DNA of 64,000 bases from Leptospiraceae bacterium (GCA_026418015.1 JAOACE010000016.1:62001-126000); one strand, 5' to 3'. Positions 33,523 to 43,524 are shown, counted from the first letter of the stretch. The notes: generated by a model not told the origin, from the sequence alone. Made by a program: numbers and translations.

Positions 33523-34860
33523 TTATTGACTATTTTTTTTTAATTGGTTTTTTTCTATGTATATCACTCTATTTCGTCCCTGTTTTTTGGATTCGTACAA
33601 ACCATAATCTGCGGCACTAATCAGTTCTGTTATATCCGAAAATTCTGGATACATCGCAATACCAATACTTACTGTACATTGAAAGTTATAAGAATTAAAA
33701 TGATGAAGCACTAAAGAAAAATTTTTTCTTAAACGTTCCATAATTTTTATTGCAATCTCTTTTTCTTGAACGTTCAAAATTACACCAAATTCTTCTCCGC
33801 CATATCGACCAATTAAGTCATAATCCCTTAGATTTTGTTTTAGGAATCTGGCTAAATTGACAATAACTTGATCCCCTGCTTGATGTCCAAATTGATCGTT
33901 AACCTTTTTAAAGTTATCAATATCTATTAGAGCATAGGCAAATCCTTGGTGTGCTTTTTTAAAAATATTCATCTTAAAGGATAATTTTCTTAAAAAAGAA
34001 TGATGATTGTATAAGTTTGTCATTAAATCTTTTTCGAGGGCGCTTTTGAATAGCTTGTATTTGTGATACAAAGAAAAAACAGTTGTAATAAACAATTCTG
34101 GTTGAGTTGGATGAATTATATAAGCATCACCACCTTTTTGCATTGTATAGATATAACGATGAATATCTTTTTCTTTGGAAATAAACAGAATGGGGATATA
34201 TTTTAGCTCGGGAATTTGCCTAAGAATAGAAGCTAATTCTATTCCTAAAAAGTCTGGATAGTATAAATCCAGAATAATACAATAATAAAGCTCTTGTAGA
34301 ATTAAGATGTTCTTTTCGTTTAATAATTCTCGTATTTGTTCGAAAGAGAAAACTTCTACATCGAATCGTGCTTGCTTTAATAGATCAATGTATATATCAT
34401 TATAACTTTCTTGGTTTTTTATGTATAAAATATGAATTGGTTCAGTAATTTGCAATTCTAAAAAATAATCTATCGTATTTAAAATTTCGTTTATAGGAAT
34501 ATTTTTTGTTTCTTCGTTGATGTAAAAGATTTGATTACCTCCAATACGAACGATATCTAATCGATGATCAAAATCTTTTTGACGATGGGATTCATTTAAC
34601 AAGAAGATTATATTGCATTTATGTTTTGTTTCTTCTAAGATTTCTGCTACAATCAAATTGACGTCGGATATTTGAGAATTATAGTGTAATATGACTATAT
34701 CGGGTTTTTGAATTTTTAGAAAAGGTAATACTTGCTGTAATGTTGCAAATTCAAAAATCTGATAGCCATATTGGGTAAATTCTTTGGACAAAATCAGTCT
34801 GATTTCGATGTTAGAAGAAACAATAAATATGTTTTTTTTTAACCTATGTTGAGAACCCAT
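33523..34860 (-). CDS. Dual-receiver diguanylate cyclase (REC-REC-GGDEF)
   Basis: A 445-aa cytoplasmic regulator. The first receiver-like domain (about residues 8-130) has lost its phospho-acceptor (DIVILHYNSQ); the second (about 140-270) keeps it in YCIILDLYYPDFLG. The GGDEF domain (about 280-435) has DIDNFKKVNDQFGHQAGD and an intact active site GRYGGEEF, with the RxxD inhibition site (RDYD) five residues upstream. It should make c-di-GMP under phosphorylation control and feedback inhibition. No partner histidine kinase is adjacent. Confidence 0.92.
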   Translation of the reverse strand: MGSQHRLKKNIFIVSSNIEIRLILSKEFTQYGYQIFEFATLQQVLPFLKIQKPDIVILHYNSQISDVNLIVAEILEETKHKCNIIFLLNESHRQKDFDHRLDIVRIGGNQIFYINEETKNIPINEILNTIDYFLELQITEPIHILYIKNQESYNDIYIDLLKQARFDVEVFSFEQIRELLNEKNILILQELYYCIILDLYYPDFLGIELASILRQIPELKYIPILFISKEKDIHRYIYTMQKGGDAYIIHPTQPELFITTVFSLYHKYKLFKSALEKDLMTNLYNHHSFLRKLSFKMNIFKKAHQGFAYALIDIDNFKKVNDQFGHQAGDQVIVNLARFLKQNLRDYDLIGRYGGEEFGVILNVQEKEIAIKIMERLRKNFSLVLHHFNSYNFQCTVSIGIAMYPEFSDITELISAADYGLYESKKQGRNRVIYIEKNQLKKNSQ

Positions 34861-34991
34861 TAATTTTTCAAATAATCTAAAAAAATCTTTTAGTCAATCA
34901 TTAATAACTTCTTAAAACAATTGATTTGACGCTGTAACTAAATAAAAAAAATTATAAAAAATTTAAATTATGTCTTTATAAAGGATGATGC

Positions 34992-36290
34992 ATGATAGAA
35001 AGATATAGTAATCCAGAGATTTCGCGTATTTGGACGTTAGAAAATAAATACAGAATCTGGCTTTGGATAGAATTAGAAGTTTGCGAAGCTTGGTATCGTA
35101 GAGGTTTAATTCCCGAAGAAGATATAGATCAAATAAGAAAAAAAGCGAATTTTGATGTTAAAAGAATTGCCGAAATCGAAGAAGAAGTTCAACATGATGT
35201 AATAGCATTTTTAACTAACGTAAAAGAACATGTAGGTAAAGCTGGTAGATGGATTCATTATGGTTTAACGAGTTCTGATGTAGGAGACACTGCATTATCC
35301 ATACAATTGGTTCAGTCTGCTGATATCATTTTACGACGTATTGATAGTGTATTAGAAATATTGAAGAAAAGAGCATTAGAGTTTAAAGATTTAATCATGA
35401 TTGGTAGAACCCATGGTATTCATGGTGAACCTATTACCTTGGGGTTGAAATTTGCTCATTTTTATGCCGAGATGTTGCGAAATAAAGAACGATTGATCGA
35501 GGCAAAAAGACAAATTGCTGTCGGAAAATTAAGTGGAGCGGTTGGTACATTTTCTAATTTGAACCCCGATCTCGAAGAAGAAGTATGCGAAAGGTTAGGA
35601 TTAAAACCAGAAAAAATTGCAACACAAGTTATCAGTAGAGACAGACATGCATTTTTTATTTCTGTATTAGGAATTATTGCGGGAACATTAGAACGTATGG
35701 CACAAGAAATTCGACTTCTACAAAAAACCGAAGGTAGAGAAATCGAGGAACCTTTCGCGGAAGGACAAAAAGGATCTAGTGCTATGCCACATAAAAGAAA
35801 TCCCGTCATTAGCGAAAGGATCTGTGGTTTAGCAAGAGTAATTCAATCCAATGTTATGACAGCATTAAGAAATATGCCTTTATGGCATGAAAGAGATATT
35901 TCTCATTCTTCTGCAGAAAGAGTTATTCTACCAGACAGTACAATTGCCTTAGATTATATCTTAGATAAAATGTGCTATATATTAAACAACCTTCATGTTT
36001 ATCCAGAAAATATCCAACGGGTTTTGAATGCTACAAGAGGATTGATATTTTCTCAGAAAGTTTTGTTAGCATTAGTGCAAAAAGGATTAGAACGAGAAGA
36101 ATCCTATAAAATCGTTCAAGGATTAGCAATGGAAGTATGGAATGATCCTAATCTACACTTTAAAGAAGAAATTCTAAGGCGAGATATTTTTAGAAAGTAT
36201 CTAACAGAAAAGGAAGTAGAAGAAATCTTCGATCTTAAAGCATTTTTAAAAAATGTTGATGCTATCTATAAACGTTTAGAATTATTATAA
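34992..36290 (+). CDS. purB: Adenylosuccinate lyase PurB
   Basis: A 432-aa enzyme of purine synthesis, cleaving SAICAR and adenylosuccinate to release fumarate. Family landmarks: MIERYSNPEISRIW at the start, HDVIAFLTNV and HYGLTSSDVGDTAL (the TSxD block), GRTHGIHGEPITLG (catalytic His), and the signature GSSAMPHKRNP near residue 265 with the flexible-loop serine. Length and start are normal. It stands alone between a divergent signalling gene and a convergent outer-membrane gene. Confidence 0.97.
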   Translation: MIERYSNPEISRIWTLENKYRIWLWIELEVCEAWYRRGLIPEEDIDQIRKKANFDVKRIAEIEEEVQHDVIAFLTNVKEHVGKAGRWIHYGLTSSDVGDTALSIQLVQSADIILRRIDSVLEILKKRALEFKDLIMIGRTHGIHGEPITLGLKFAHFYAEMLRNKERLIEAKRQIAVGKLSGAVGTFSNLNPDLEEEVCERLGLKPEKIATQVISRDRHAFFISVLGIIAGTLERMAQEIRLLQKTEGREIEEPFAEGQKGSSAMPHKRNPVISERICGLARVIQSNVMTALRNMPLWHERDISHSSAERVILPDSTIALDYILDKMCYILNNLHVYPENIQRVLNATRGLIFSQKVLLALVQKGLEREESYKIVQGLAMEVWNDPNLHFKEEILRRDIFRKYLTEKEVEEIFDLKAFLKNVDAIYKRLELL

Positions 36291-36299
36291 AAAAAAATG

Positions 36300-37472
36300 T
36301 TAAAATTTAGAAACAATTCCAAATGTGATTCCCGATAATCCCAAAGAAAAAGTAGAGGTTTGGTTTGCTGCATCTCCTTTATAAAAAAGTTGTACAAACT
36401 GATCTAATTCTTGAACCTTGATTGAATTCTGCGTGACATAAATAATGTATCCTTTGGGTTTTAAATAATCAGTGTCTAAAATGAGTGGTAAAGTCCAATA
36501 AAATCCCCATTTAAAACCTACTTTACTTAATGTAACAGAAAAACCTAATTCGTAATACATATTCATATTAAAAGATAAATTCTTTTTTACATAAAGAATT
36601 TGTGTAGCTGTTAAATATTGTCTTGATTGACTATCATAATATTGATAAGCGGGCGAGAATGTAGATAATTTTCCGTTTAGGCTAAACAGTTCAAAATCTA
36701 TAATATTGTAAATACTAAATATATACCAAAATTTTCCATTGAAACCTATTCTATACCCAATTCCTTGGGTTTTTACATCAGTTGTACCATCTATAAAAGA
36801 AGTAGAATTAGGATAATTAATAGAATTATACAACAAAAAAAGATCGGGTGGAATACCAAGTTGCCATAATTCTTTGTCTTGTAGTTGTCTTGATTGGGTT
36901 CTATACGACCCTCTCGATACAATTTCAAAATAATAAACAGAAAGCTCAGAAGAATCTTGAAAATAATCCAATGGACCTACACCAAACCTAATTTTATTTT
37001 CTTTATAATCATTCAAATATGTATCTAATGTATAATAGTTGTTGGTATCAAAATATTGACGATATTCTAATCGATTATCATAAAAATTGTATTGTATTCC
37101 AAAGAATGCATTAGAATCTCTATCTTTTAAAGTATAAGAAATTTTTCTTTTAGGAGATTGATCTTTAATATAGGTATTTTGAAAGCTAAATGTATTGTTA
37201 TTGGATTGGAATTGATTAGCAAGTCGGATACTACTTATAACAGAACCTAAATCTTCTGGTGGTTTTTTGTTACTTTTATTTGTTTGTACAAAACCATATT
37301 CTAAAAAGCTTATAAAATTTCCCAACAATGGATTTTCTAAAACATCGCTTAGATTTGAATTTGACTCACCAACTTCTTTATTTATATTAGTGTAGTTGTT
37401 ATTTAAATTTAGTGATTGAGGCAAAATAGTTCCAAATGAACCAAACATCAAAAAAAGGATGAGTTTTCTCAT
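36300..37472 (-). CDS. Exported protein, probable outer-membrane beta-barrel
   Basis: A protein of about 390 aa with a signal peptide (MRKLILFLMFGSFGTILPQ) from the ATG at 37472; an ATG nine codons upstream is possible. After about 50 Asn/Ser-rich residues the sequence is a series of alternating aromatic/polar strands (e.g. GIQYNFYDNRLEYRQYFD, IGFNGKFWYIFSIYNI, GFKWGFYWTLPLIL) ending in GLSGITFGIVSKF, with a terminal Phe as in outer-membrane barrels. No family recognised. Its 3' end is 9 bp from the convergent purB stop. Confidence 0.65.
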   Translation of the reverse strand: MRKLILFLMFGSFGTILPQSLNLNNNYTNINKEVGESNSNLSDVLENPLLGNFISFLEYGFVQTNKSNKKPPEDLGSVISSIRLANQFQSNNNTFSFQNTYIKDQSPKRKISYTLKDRDSNAFFGIQYNFYDNRLEYRQYFDTNNYYTLDTYLNDYKENKIRFGVGPLDYFQDSSELSVYYFEIVSRGSYRTQSRQLQDKELWQLGIPPDLFLLYNSINYPNSTSFIDGTTDVKTQGIGYRIGFNGKFWYIFSIYNIIDFELFSLNGKLSTFSPAYQYYDSQSRQYLTATQILYVKKNLSFNMNMYYELGFSVTLSKVGFKWGFYWTLPLILDTDYLKPKGYIIYVTQNSIKVQELDQFVQLFYKGDAANQTSTFSLGLSGITFGIVSKF

Positions 37473-37597
37473 AAACAAACATTTATATAAATTCAGCATA
37501 ATAAATTACTATTTACTATTTTAAAAGAAGATTGTCAAGTAATTTTTTAATGATTAAGAAATTTTTATTTATTTAGTAAATATTGTTATAAAAAATT

Positions 37598-38119
37598 CTA
37601 TTTGTCTAATTCTTTTATCCAAGGTTTATAATCGAAGATTTGTTGGTAAGAATAAGGGCAATTTTTAGGGAAATCGTTTTGAGAGGGGATTTTACCAAAG
37701 ATTTTTTTTGCTAATGGGATGTTTTCTGGCTTTTCGAACCAAGAGATTAATCTTCTTACAGCGCTTTTCCATGCAGTTTCTAAAAATTCTTGGGGTTTGT
37801 TTTGTAAAGAGGGATGTTTTTCGAGTAAATCCAACAGATGATTTCTGGCATTTAGGATGCTATGAACCCAGCTATTTCCCATGTTTTTGTGGATTCTAAA
37901 ATGTTCCCACTTGTAGAGGTGTTCGAGGATGATGGTCATAAAGCTGATTAAGCTGTCAATATAACGTCTACCCATATCTTCGAGTTCTTCGAGGAGGTTA
38001 ATCCAATCAACGGCATCGAAGTTTTTGGATTTAAGTAATTCGATGTTTTTTTGGATCCAGAGGTAGAAATCTTTATCGTAGAGTTCTTTGAGGTTTTGTT
38101 GAGATATTTGTGTAGACAT
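37598..38119 (-). CDS. DUF29 family protein, copy A
   Basis: A 173-aa soluble protein of the DUF29 family (common in cyanobacteria and scattered elsewhere; function unknown). It opens STQISQQNLKELYDKDFYLW, with DAVDWINLLEELEDMGR and FMTIILEHLYKWEHFRIHKN, the typical DUF29 blocks. AAGGAG is the ribosome-binding site. It lies 11 bp after a second DUF29 gene; the two are almost identical at both ends and differ in the middle (about residues 55-60 and 85-130). Confidence 0.9.
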   Translation of the reverse strand: MSTQISQQNLKELYDKDFYLWIQKNIELLKSKNFDAVDWINLLEELEDMGRRYIDSLISFMTIILEHLYKWEHFRIHKNMGNSWVHSILNARNHLLDLLEKHPSLQNKPQEFLETAWKSAVRRLISWFEKPENIPLAKKIFGKIPSQNDFPKNCPYSYQQIFDYKPWIKELDK

Positions 38120-38130
38120 AGTTTCTCCTT

Positions 38131-38643
38131 TTATGGTTCAATCCAAGGTTCGTAATCGAGGATTTGTTGGTAAGAATAAGGGCAATTTTTAGGGAAATCG
38201 TTTTGAGAGGGGATTTTACCAAAGATTTTTTTTGCTAATGGGATGTTTTCTGGCTTTTTGAACCAAGAGATCAAATGGTTTATTGCTTTATTCCAAGCTT
38301 TTTGTAATTCATCTTTGGATTGAACTTTTAGAGAGGGGTTATCATCGAATAGGTCGTTTAGTTGTAATCTTGCATGGATAATACTACGAACCCAATCGTT
38401 TCCCATGTTTTTGTGGATTCGAAAATGTTCCCATTTGTAGAGGTGTTCGAGGATGATGGTCATAAAGCTGATCATTTTTCTTAGTTCGGATCTACCCATA
38501 TCTTCGAGTTCTTCGATGAGGTTAATCCAATCAACGGCATCGAAGTTTTTGGATTTAAGTAATTCGATGTTTTTTTGGATCCAGAGGTAGAAATCTTTAT
38601 CGTAGAGTTCTTTGAGGTTTTGTTGAGATATTTGTGTAGACAT
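38131..38643 (-). CDS. DUF29 family protein, copy B
   Basis: A 170-aa DUF29 protein, first of the tandem pair. The ATG at 38643 is supported by TAGGAG and by alignment to copy A; a longer upstream frame adds 48 unrelated residues and is not credible. The first 55 residues and the region LISWF-KPENIPLAKKIFGKIPSQNDFP near the C-terminus are nearly identical to copy A, while the middle differs (e.g. DDNPSLKVQSKDELQKAW against EKHPSLQNKPQEFLETAW). Function unknown. Confidence 0.9.
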   Translation of the reverse strand: MSTQISQQNLKELYDKDFYLWIQKNIELLKSKNFDAVDWINLIEELEDMGRSELRKMISFMTIILEHLYKWEHFRIHKNMGNDWVRSIIHARLQLNDLFDDNPSLKVQSKDELQKAWNKAINHLISWFKKPENIPLAKKIFGKIPSQNDFPKNCPYSYQQILDYEPWIEP

Positions 38644-38780
38644 AATGGCTCCTAATATTATTTTACAAAAAGATAAATCTTTTGTAAATTCATTTTTTTT
38701 GTTTTCAGGTCTTGTAAAAATTTTTATATAAATATAAAAAATCCTTTTCTTACAGAAATGTTGGTTTATACTTAATTTTC

Positions 38781-38810
38781 TTGACATAAAAGATTTTATT
38801 TATTTATATA
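38781..38810 (+). promoter_or_regulatory. Promoter upstream of the SpoIIE phosphatase gene
   Basis: TTGACA (38781-38786) with TATATA at 38805-38810 (18-bp spacer) or TTTATA at 38803-38808 (16 bp). It would drive the long rightward run beginning at 38857. A second TTGACG at 38822 lacks a properly spaced -10. Confidence 0.5.
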
Positions 38811-38856
38811 GTTTAAAAATATTGACGATAATATAAAATAGCACATTGGAGGGGAG

Positions 38857-41800
38857 ATGTTCGATTTATTAAATCATTACAATGTTTTTTTAAACTTTCT
38901 TTCTTTTGGTAGCATGCTTGTAACCTTCTTTACCTTCTTTTTTGCCGTTTTCTTTTTTACGATAAGGAATCGTTCTCCCTATACAACTGCATTGGCACAA
39001 GCATTTTTATTTTTTGGTTTTTTTAACTTAGGTTATTGGATTTCTGCAATGATTTATCATCCTGCTGCTGCGGCGCATCGATTTTTAACATTAGGTTTTA
39101 TATACCCATCGTTGTTATATATTGTGCAATTTCAGTTTTTGTTCCCCGAAAGTACTCATCCAAAAATACGAAAATTATTTTTATTTGTTCAGTGGGCAAT
39201 TGGATTTGTTATTATCACAATCTTTTATTTTTTAACCCGAAATGTGGAATATAAATTTCATTTTACAGGTCATTACTGGGATTATGATGCAGAGTATATA
39301 AGCCGTATTGGTGCATATTTTATAATGCTTTTTGTTTTGTTGATTGCAGTTGTGGGTATATGGAGAATTATTTTATTAAGAAAAAATAAAAAATACAGGA
39401 ATGCATTAATCATTTATACAATTAGCGTTCTAGTAGGTGCTGTTGTTCCAGCAATTCTAAATACTATGAGTAGGGATGGTGCTGTCGATAGAGGGGTTTA
39501 CATAAACGCATTGGTAATTTTCGAAGTATTGGCATTCTTTGCTGTAGTTATTCTCTATATAAATGTTACAGAAGATAGAACCACTTTTATGGCAAAGATT
39601 GTGGGTATTACAATTGTTACCTTCTTGTTATTAATGCAAGGTTTGGCATACATCACCCTTGGTGATAAAGAAAAAGAATATGATGCATTGCGAATCGAAA
39701 ATTTAGAAAAAGCTATCAAAGCAGAAATTTACCCCCCAGAAATGGTTTATTTATTAAAATATGATCTTAAAAATCACGAATACAATTATCTCTATTCTCG
39801 TGAGGATTATTTTAAAGCTTCGAATAACATAAAAATACCCTTTGAATATTATTTATCAGATTTAGAGAATACAGCTTTCTACGAAAGGATAAAAAACTAC
39901 GAAGGAAAAAACTTTAAAGAATATTTAGAAAAAGAATTATCTAATTCCCCAGAAAATTTTATAGCATATAAAATCAGTATTTTAGATTTTTTAAAAAATT
40001 ATCCTGAGAAAGATAACGAAAAATTAAAACAAGATATTTTGAGTTACTTCGATAAATTAAATAAATTAACCTTTGTTCATTACAACAGAATTACTTTTAT
40101 CCATGACGAAAGCTTTCGAAAAGAAGTAATCAAATATTTAGATAAAACTCCCAAAGAGTTTCGTCCTTTTGCAGAGGTTATAAAACAAATTCTAAAAGAT
40201 AATCAAGATGCATCTGGTAAAGTCTTAAAATTAAAGATTTATCAGTACTTAGCGCCATTAAGACCTCAAAAAGTTCGCCAATACAGAGCAAGTGAAGATC
40301 GTTTTACGCACTATGTTAGTTATGTTGAATATGATTTGAGCAATCACATAGTTTACGAAGGTGGTTTTAGATACATAGATTATCGAGCCTTTATCCACAA
40401 ATCTGCTTTGCAACAAACTATTATCTTTTTGATCATATTTTTTGTTGTGACGGTTATTTATCCTCTATTCTTCCGAGGTAGCTTAATTAAACCATTGGAT
40501 GAACTATTGGATGGTGTTAAAAAAGTAAATCGCGGAGATTTAACAGTCAAAGTGCCAGTGTTTGTGCAAGACGAGATTGGTTATTTGGCTACATCCTTTA
40601 ACAAAATGGTGGATTCCATTCGAGAAGCAAAAGAGCAATTACAAGATTATGCGAATCACCTAGAAGATAAAGTACGCGAAAGAACAGCAGAGTTAAATGC
40701 ATCTCTCGAAGAAGTAAGACGATTAAAGCAAATGCAAGATGGGGATTATTATCTAACATCGTTGTTGCAAAAGCCGTTAATGCTTAACTTTAATAAATCG
40801 AAGAGAGTACCAACAGAATTTATTATCAAACAATACAAAGAGTTTGAATTTCGCGGAAAAACATCAGAAATCGGTGGAGACATTTGTGTTACTGGAAATC
40901 TTCGATTAGGAAAATCCCTCGAAACTGCAAAACGCTACATTGTTGCAATGAATGGTGATGCAATGGGGAAATCTACACAAGGAGCAGGTGGAGCGCTTGT
41001 AATGGGTGTTGTGATGAATGCTATTATTGCTCGATCTGCTCGGCATGATAGAGTTTTAGACATGACGCCAGAAGAATGGATTACAGAGGTTTATGAAGAA
41101 ATCCATGGAGTATTTTCTGCATTCAATGGGACGATGTGTATTTCATGTGTGGTAGATTTAATCGACGAAGAAACGGGCAAGATGTATTATTTTAATGCAG
41201 AGCATCCTTTCCAAGTTCTATATCGCAACGGAAAAGCATCTTTTATCGAAGAAGAACTAAAATTACGTAAATTAGGTTTGGCTTCTGAATATCCTTTCGA
41301 AGTGCAAACCTTCCAATTAGAACCGGGCGATATTGTCATTGCTGGTTCAGACGGTAGGGATGATATCGAAATTGGAACAGAAGAAGGCGTAAGAATAATT
41401 AACGAAGATGAATATTTATTCTTGCAAGTTGTAGAAGAAGCAAACGGAGACTTACAAGCAATTTACGATGGAATAAAAAAACGAGGAAAAATTACCGACG
41501 ATATTTCTTTGCTAAAAATTCATTTTGTTCCCGTAGAGGCAAAAACACAACAAACAAAACCAGAAGCAACTTCGGACCAAGCTAAAAGAGAAAAAGGATT
41601 AACATCAGAAAAAGATTTTATCTATAAGCAAGATCAAACAGAACCTACAACCAACGAAAAAATCCAAGTTATTGTTCTAGACGAAGAAGATCCAAACTCT
41701 GTAATAGAAGAAATGATATTAGAAAACAATGAGTTCGATGTTTTGATAGAAAAAGGGAACGAAGCGTTAAATCAACAAAATTATCGAGAAGCATTAGAAT

Positions 41801-42210
41801 ATTTTTCGAAAGCATACGAAATCGATAATACACACAAAGAATTAAACAAAAAATTGGCTGTATTAACATTTAAATTAGAAGATTACGAAAAAGCTGTAAA
41901 AGTTTTAGAAAAATACCTCGATGAAGATCCTTATGTAGAAGACTTTTGGTTGTATTTATCCATAGCTCATAAAAAAAGAGGAAATTATAACGAAGCATTA
42001 GAAACAGCAGAAAAAGCTTATGAATTAAACCAAAAGCGTATTCCTATTTTGTTGCAGTTAGCAGATGTACATTTTCATCTACAACACATTGGTAGAGCAA
42101 ATATCTTTTTAGAAAAGGTTTTTGAATTAGATCCAGATAATGAACAAGCAAAACGGCTAAAAGATAAAATAGAACGCTACATGAAGAACATAAAATCAGC
42201 TACTACATAG
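38857..42210 (+). CDS. 7TM-HAMP-SpoIIE serine phosphatase with C-terminal TPRs
   Basis: An 1117-aa membrane signalling protein. Residues 1-265 hold about eight membrane helices (histidine-kinase/7TMR-like sensor), 265-520 a large extracytoplasmic domain, a helix at about 520-540, HAMP at 545-600 (VQDEIGYLATSFNKMVDSI), a PP2C-type SpoIIE phosphatase at about 660-885 (EIGGDICVTGN, NGDAMGKSTQGAGGALVMGV, GDIVIAGSDGRDDI, TDDISLLKI) and TPR repeats at about 960-1110. It probably dephosphorylates an anti-sigma antagonist in a partner-switching pathway. GGAGGGG precedes the ATG. The downstream gene follows after 6 bp. Confidence 0.92.
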   Translation: MFDLLNHYNVFLNFLSFGSMLVTFFTFFFAVFFFTIRNRSPYTTALAQAFLFFGFFNLGYWISAMIYHPAAAAHRFLTLGFIYPSLLYIVQFQFLFPESTHPKIRKLFLFVQWAIGFVIITIFYFLTRNVEYKFHFTGHYWDYDAEYISRIGAYFIMLFVLLIAVVGIWRIILLRKNKKYRNALIIYTISVLVGAVVPAILNTMSRDGAVDRGVYINALVIFEVLAFFAVVILYINVTEDRTTFMAKIVGITIVTFLLLMQGLAYITLGDKEKEYDALRIENLEKAIKAEIYPPEMVYLLKYDLKNHEYNYLYSREDYFKASNNIKIPFEYYLSDLENTAFYERIKNYEGKNFKEYLEKELSNSPENFIAYKISILDFLKNYPEKDNEKLKQDILSYFDKLNKLTFVHYNRITFIHDESFRKEVIKYLDKTPKEFRPFAEVIKQILKDNQDASGKVLKLKIYQYLAPLRPQKVRQYRASEDRFTHYVSYVEYDLSNHIVYEGGFRYIDYRAFIHKSALQQTIIFLIIFFVVTVIYPLFFRGSLIKPLDELLDGVKKVNRGDLTVKVPVFVQDEIGYLATSFNKMVDSIREAKEQLQDYANHLEDKVRERTAELNASLEEVRRLKQMQDGDYYLTSLLQKPLMLNFNKSKRVPTEFIIKQYKEFEFRGKTSEIGGDICVTGNLRLGKSLETAKRYIVAMNGDAMGKSTQGAGGALVMGVVMNAIIARSARHDRVLDMTPEEWITEVYEEIHGVFSAFNGTMCISCVVDLIDEETGKMYYFNAEHPFQVLYRNGKASFIEEELKLRKLGLASEYPFEVQTFQLEPGDIVIAGSDGRDDIEIGTEEGVRIINEDEYLFLQVVEEANGDLQAIYDGIKKRGKITDDISLLKIHFVPVEAKTQQTKPEATSDQAKREKGLTSEKDFIYKQDQTEPTTNEKIQVIVLDEEDPNSVIEEMILENNEFDVLIEKGNEALNQQNYREALEYFSKAYEIDNTHKELNKKLAVLTFKLEDYEKAVKVLEKYLDEDPYVEDFWLYLSIAHKKRGNYNEALETAEKAYELNQKRIPILLQLADVHFHLQHIGRANIFLEKVFELDPDNEQAKRLKDKIERYMKNIKSATT

Positions 42211-42216
42211 TTTATC

Positions 42217-43524
42217 ATGAAAGTAACCTTTGAGCAAATTTATAAAAAAATTAAAAATATCGATAAAGAAATACTAGAATTACAGAACCTAAAAAAGCGC
42301 ATTCCTCAGAATAAACCATATAGTTTGGATTTACACTTATCTTTTGATAAAATCATCAATGATCTAATCAACCAGAAATTAGAATTAGAACAGTTAGAAA
42401 TAGAAAACCCACCAGAAGACTTAATCCAAAATGTTTTAACAGTCGATTTAGCTACTGCATCGGCAATTCGAGCAATTCCTAAGCCAGAAATCGAAGAAGA
42501 AGATAAGGTTATATTAGATTTTCTCAGAAAATTGCCAAAAACAGAAATCCATCTCCATATCGAAGCATGTATTTCTAAAGAGACCATTATCAAAATTTTA
42601 CAAGAACACAAAGAAAATTTTGATGTAGAAGAAATAGAAAAATTATATCAATTTAAAAATTTAAATGAATTTATAAAATTATTTTTATTTATATTAGATT
42701 CCATTAAAAAACCAGAAGACTTTCAATTTATTTTCGAGAATTTAAAACATTATCTTATACAGAATAACATAAGATATGCTGAGGTTTTTTATGCACCTTC
42801 GCGGTTAATCCAAAATGGGTTGGAATTCAGAGAAATTGCAAGAACATTAGATTATCTAGCAAAAGAATGTGTATTAGATGGTGGACCAGAAGTAAAATTT
42901 TTAGTAGATGTGTCGAGAACTTTTGGACCAGAAAATGCAAGTAAAAATTTAAAAAGATTGCTAGAGGCTAAGGTAGATACCCACATTGGAATTGGATTAG
43001 GTGGAGCAGAATTAATGGGGCCTGCGCGAGACTTCAAAGATATATTTGCACAAGCAAGAGCAGAAGGTCTACATTGTGTTGCTCATAGTGGAGAAGACGA
43101 TGGTCCTTGGTCTATCTGGGATACAGTTCAAATTCTAAAAGCAGAAAGGATAGGCCATGGAACATCAGCCATACAGGACCCAGATTTGTTAGAATATTTA
43201 CGCGATAGGCAAATCCCTATTGAAATTTGTCTTACATCGAACTTGTTTACGGGGAAATATGTTCGAAGGCCACAAGATCATCCAGTGCGAAGATACTACG
43301 ATATGGGAATTATATGTTCTATCAATACTGACGATCCAGAAATATTTAATGTAGATTTAACCCAAGAATATTATAAATTATATAAATATTTGAATTTTAG
43401 TATAACAGAAATCATCGATTTAATAAGAATGGGAGTAGATTCCACGTTTAAAAACAATAAATTCTTAATGTGGAAGTCCTTCGAAAAAGAAATCAAACAT
43501 CTGCGAGAAGAATATCAATTATAA
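42217..43524 (+). CDS. Adenosine deaminase-family protein with N-terminal extension
   Basis: A 435-aa metallo-dependent hydrolase. Residues about 105-430 follow adenosine deaminase: metal site HLHIEA, FKDIFAQARAEGLHCVAHSGED (catalytic Glu/His region), RIGHGTSAIQDPDL and SINTDDPEIF with the Asp pair. The first 100 residues are a predicted helical, coiled-coil-like extension not found in the standard enzyme. Substrate could be adenosine, or aminodeoxyfutalosine of the alternative menaquinone route, which uses close relatives; the sequence alone does not decide. Lies 6 bp after the phosphatase gene. Confidence 0.85.
   Translation: MKVTFEQIYKKIKNIDKEILELQNLKKRIPQNKPYSLDLHLSFDKIINDLINQKLELEQLEIENPPEDLIQNVLTVDLATASAIRAIPKPEIEEEDKVILDFLRKLPKTEIHLHIEACISKETIIKILQEHKENFDVEEIEKLYQFKNLNEFIKLFLFILDSIKKPEDFQFIFENLKHYLIQNNIRYAEVFYAPSRLIQNGLEFREIARTLDYLAKECVLDGGPEVKFLVDVSRTFGPENASKNLKRLLEAKVDTHIGIGLGGAELMGPARDFKDIFAQARAEGLHCVAHSGEDDGPWSIWDTVQILKAERIGHGTSAIQDPDLLEYLRDRQIPIEICLTSNLFTGKYVRRPQDHPVRRYYDMGIICSINTDDPEIFNVDLTQEYYKLYKYLNFSITEIIDLIRMGVDSTFKNNKFLMWKSFEKEIKHLREEYQL

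Larger units (their letters stand above)
37598..38643 (-). repeat. Tandem gene duplication of DUF29 genes with mosaic identity
   Basis: DNA of copy A 37632-37740 and copy B 38154-38272 is nearly identical, as are the 5' ends (about 37980-38119 and 38500-38643), but the intervening segment is strongly diverged at the protein level. Simple duplication would give even divergence; the pattern points to gene conversion of the ends or replacement of the middle. Confidence 0.75.
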
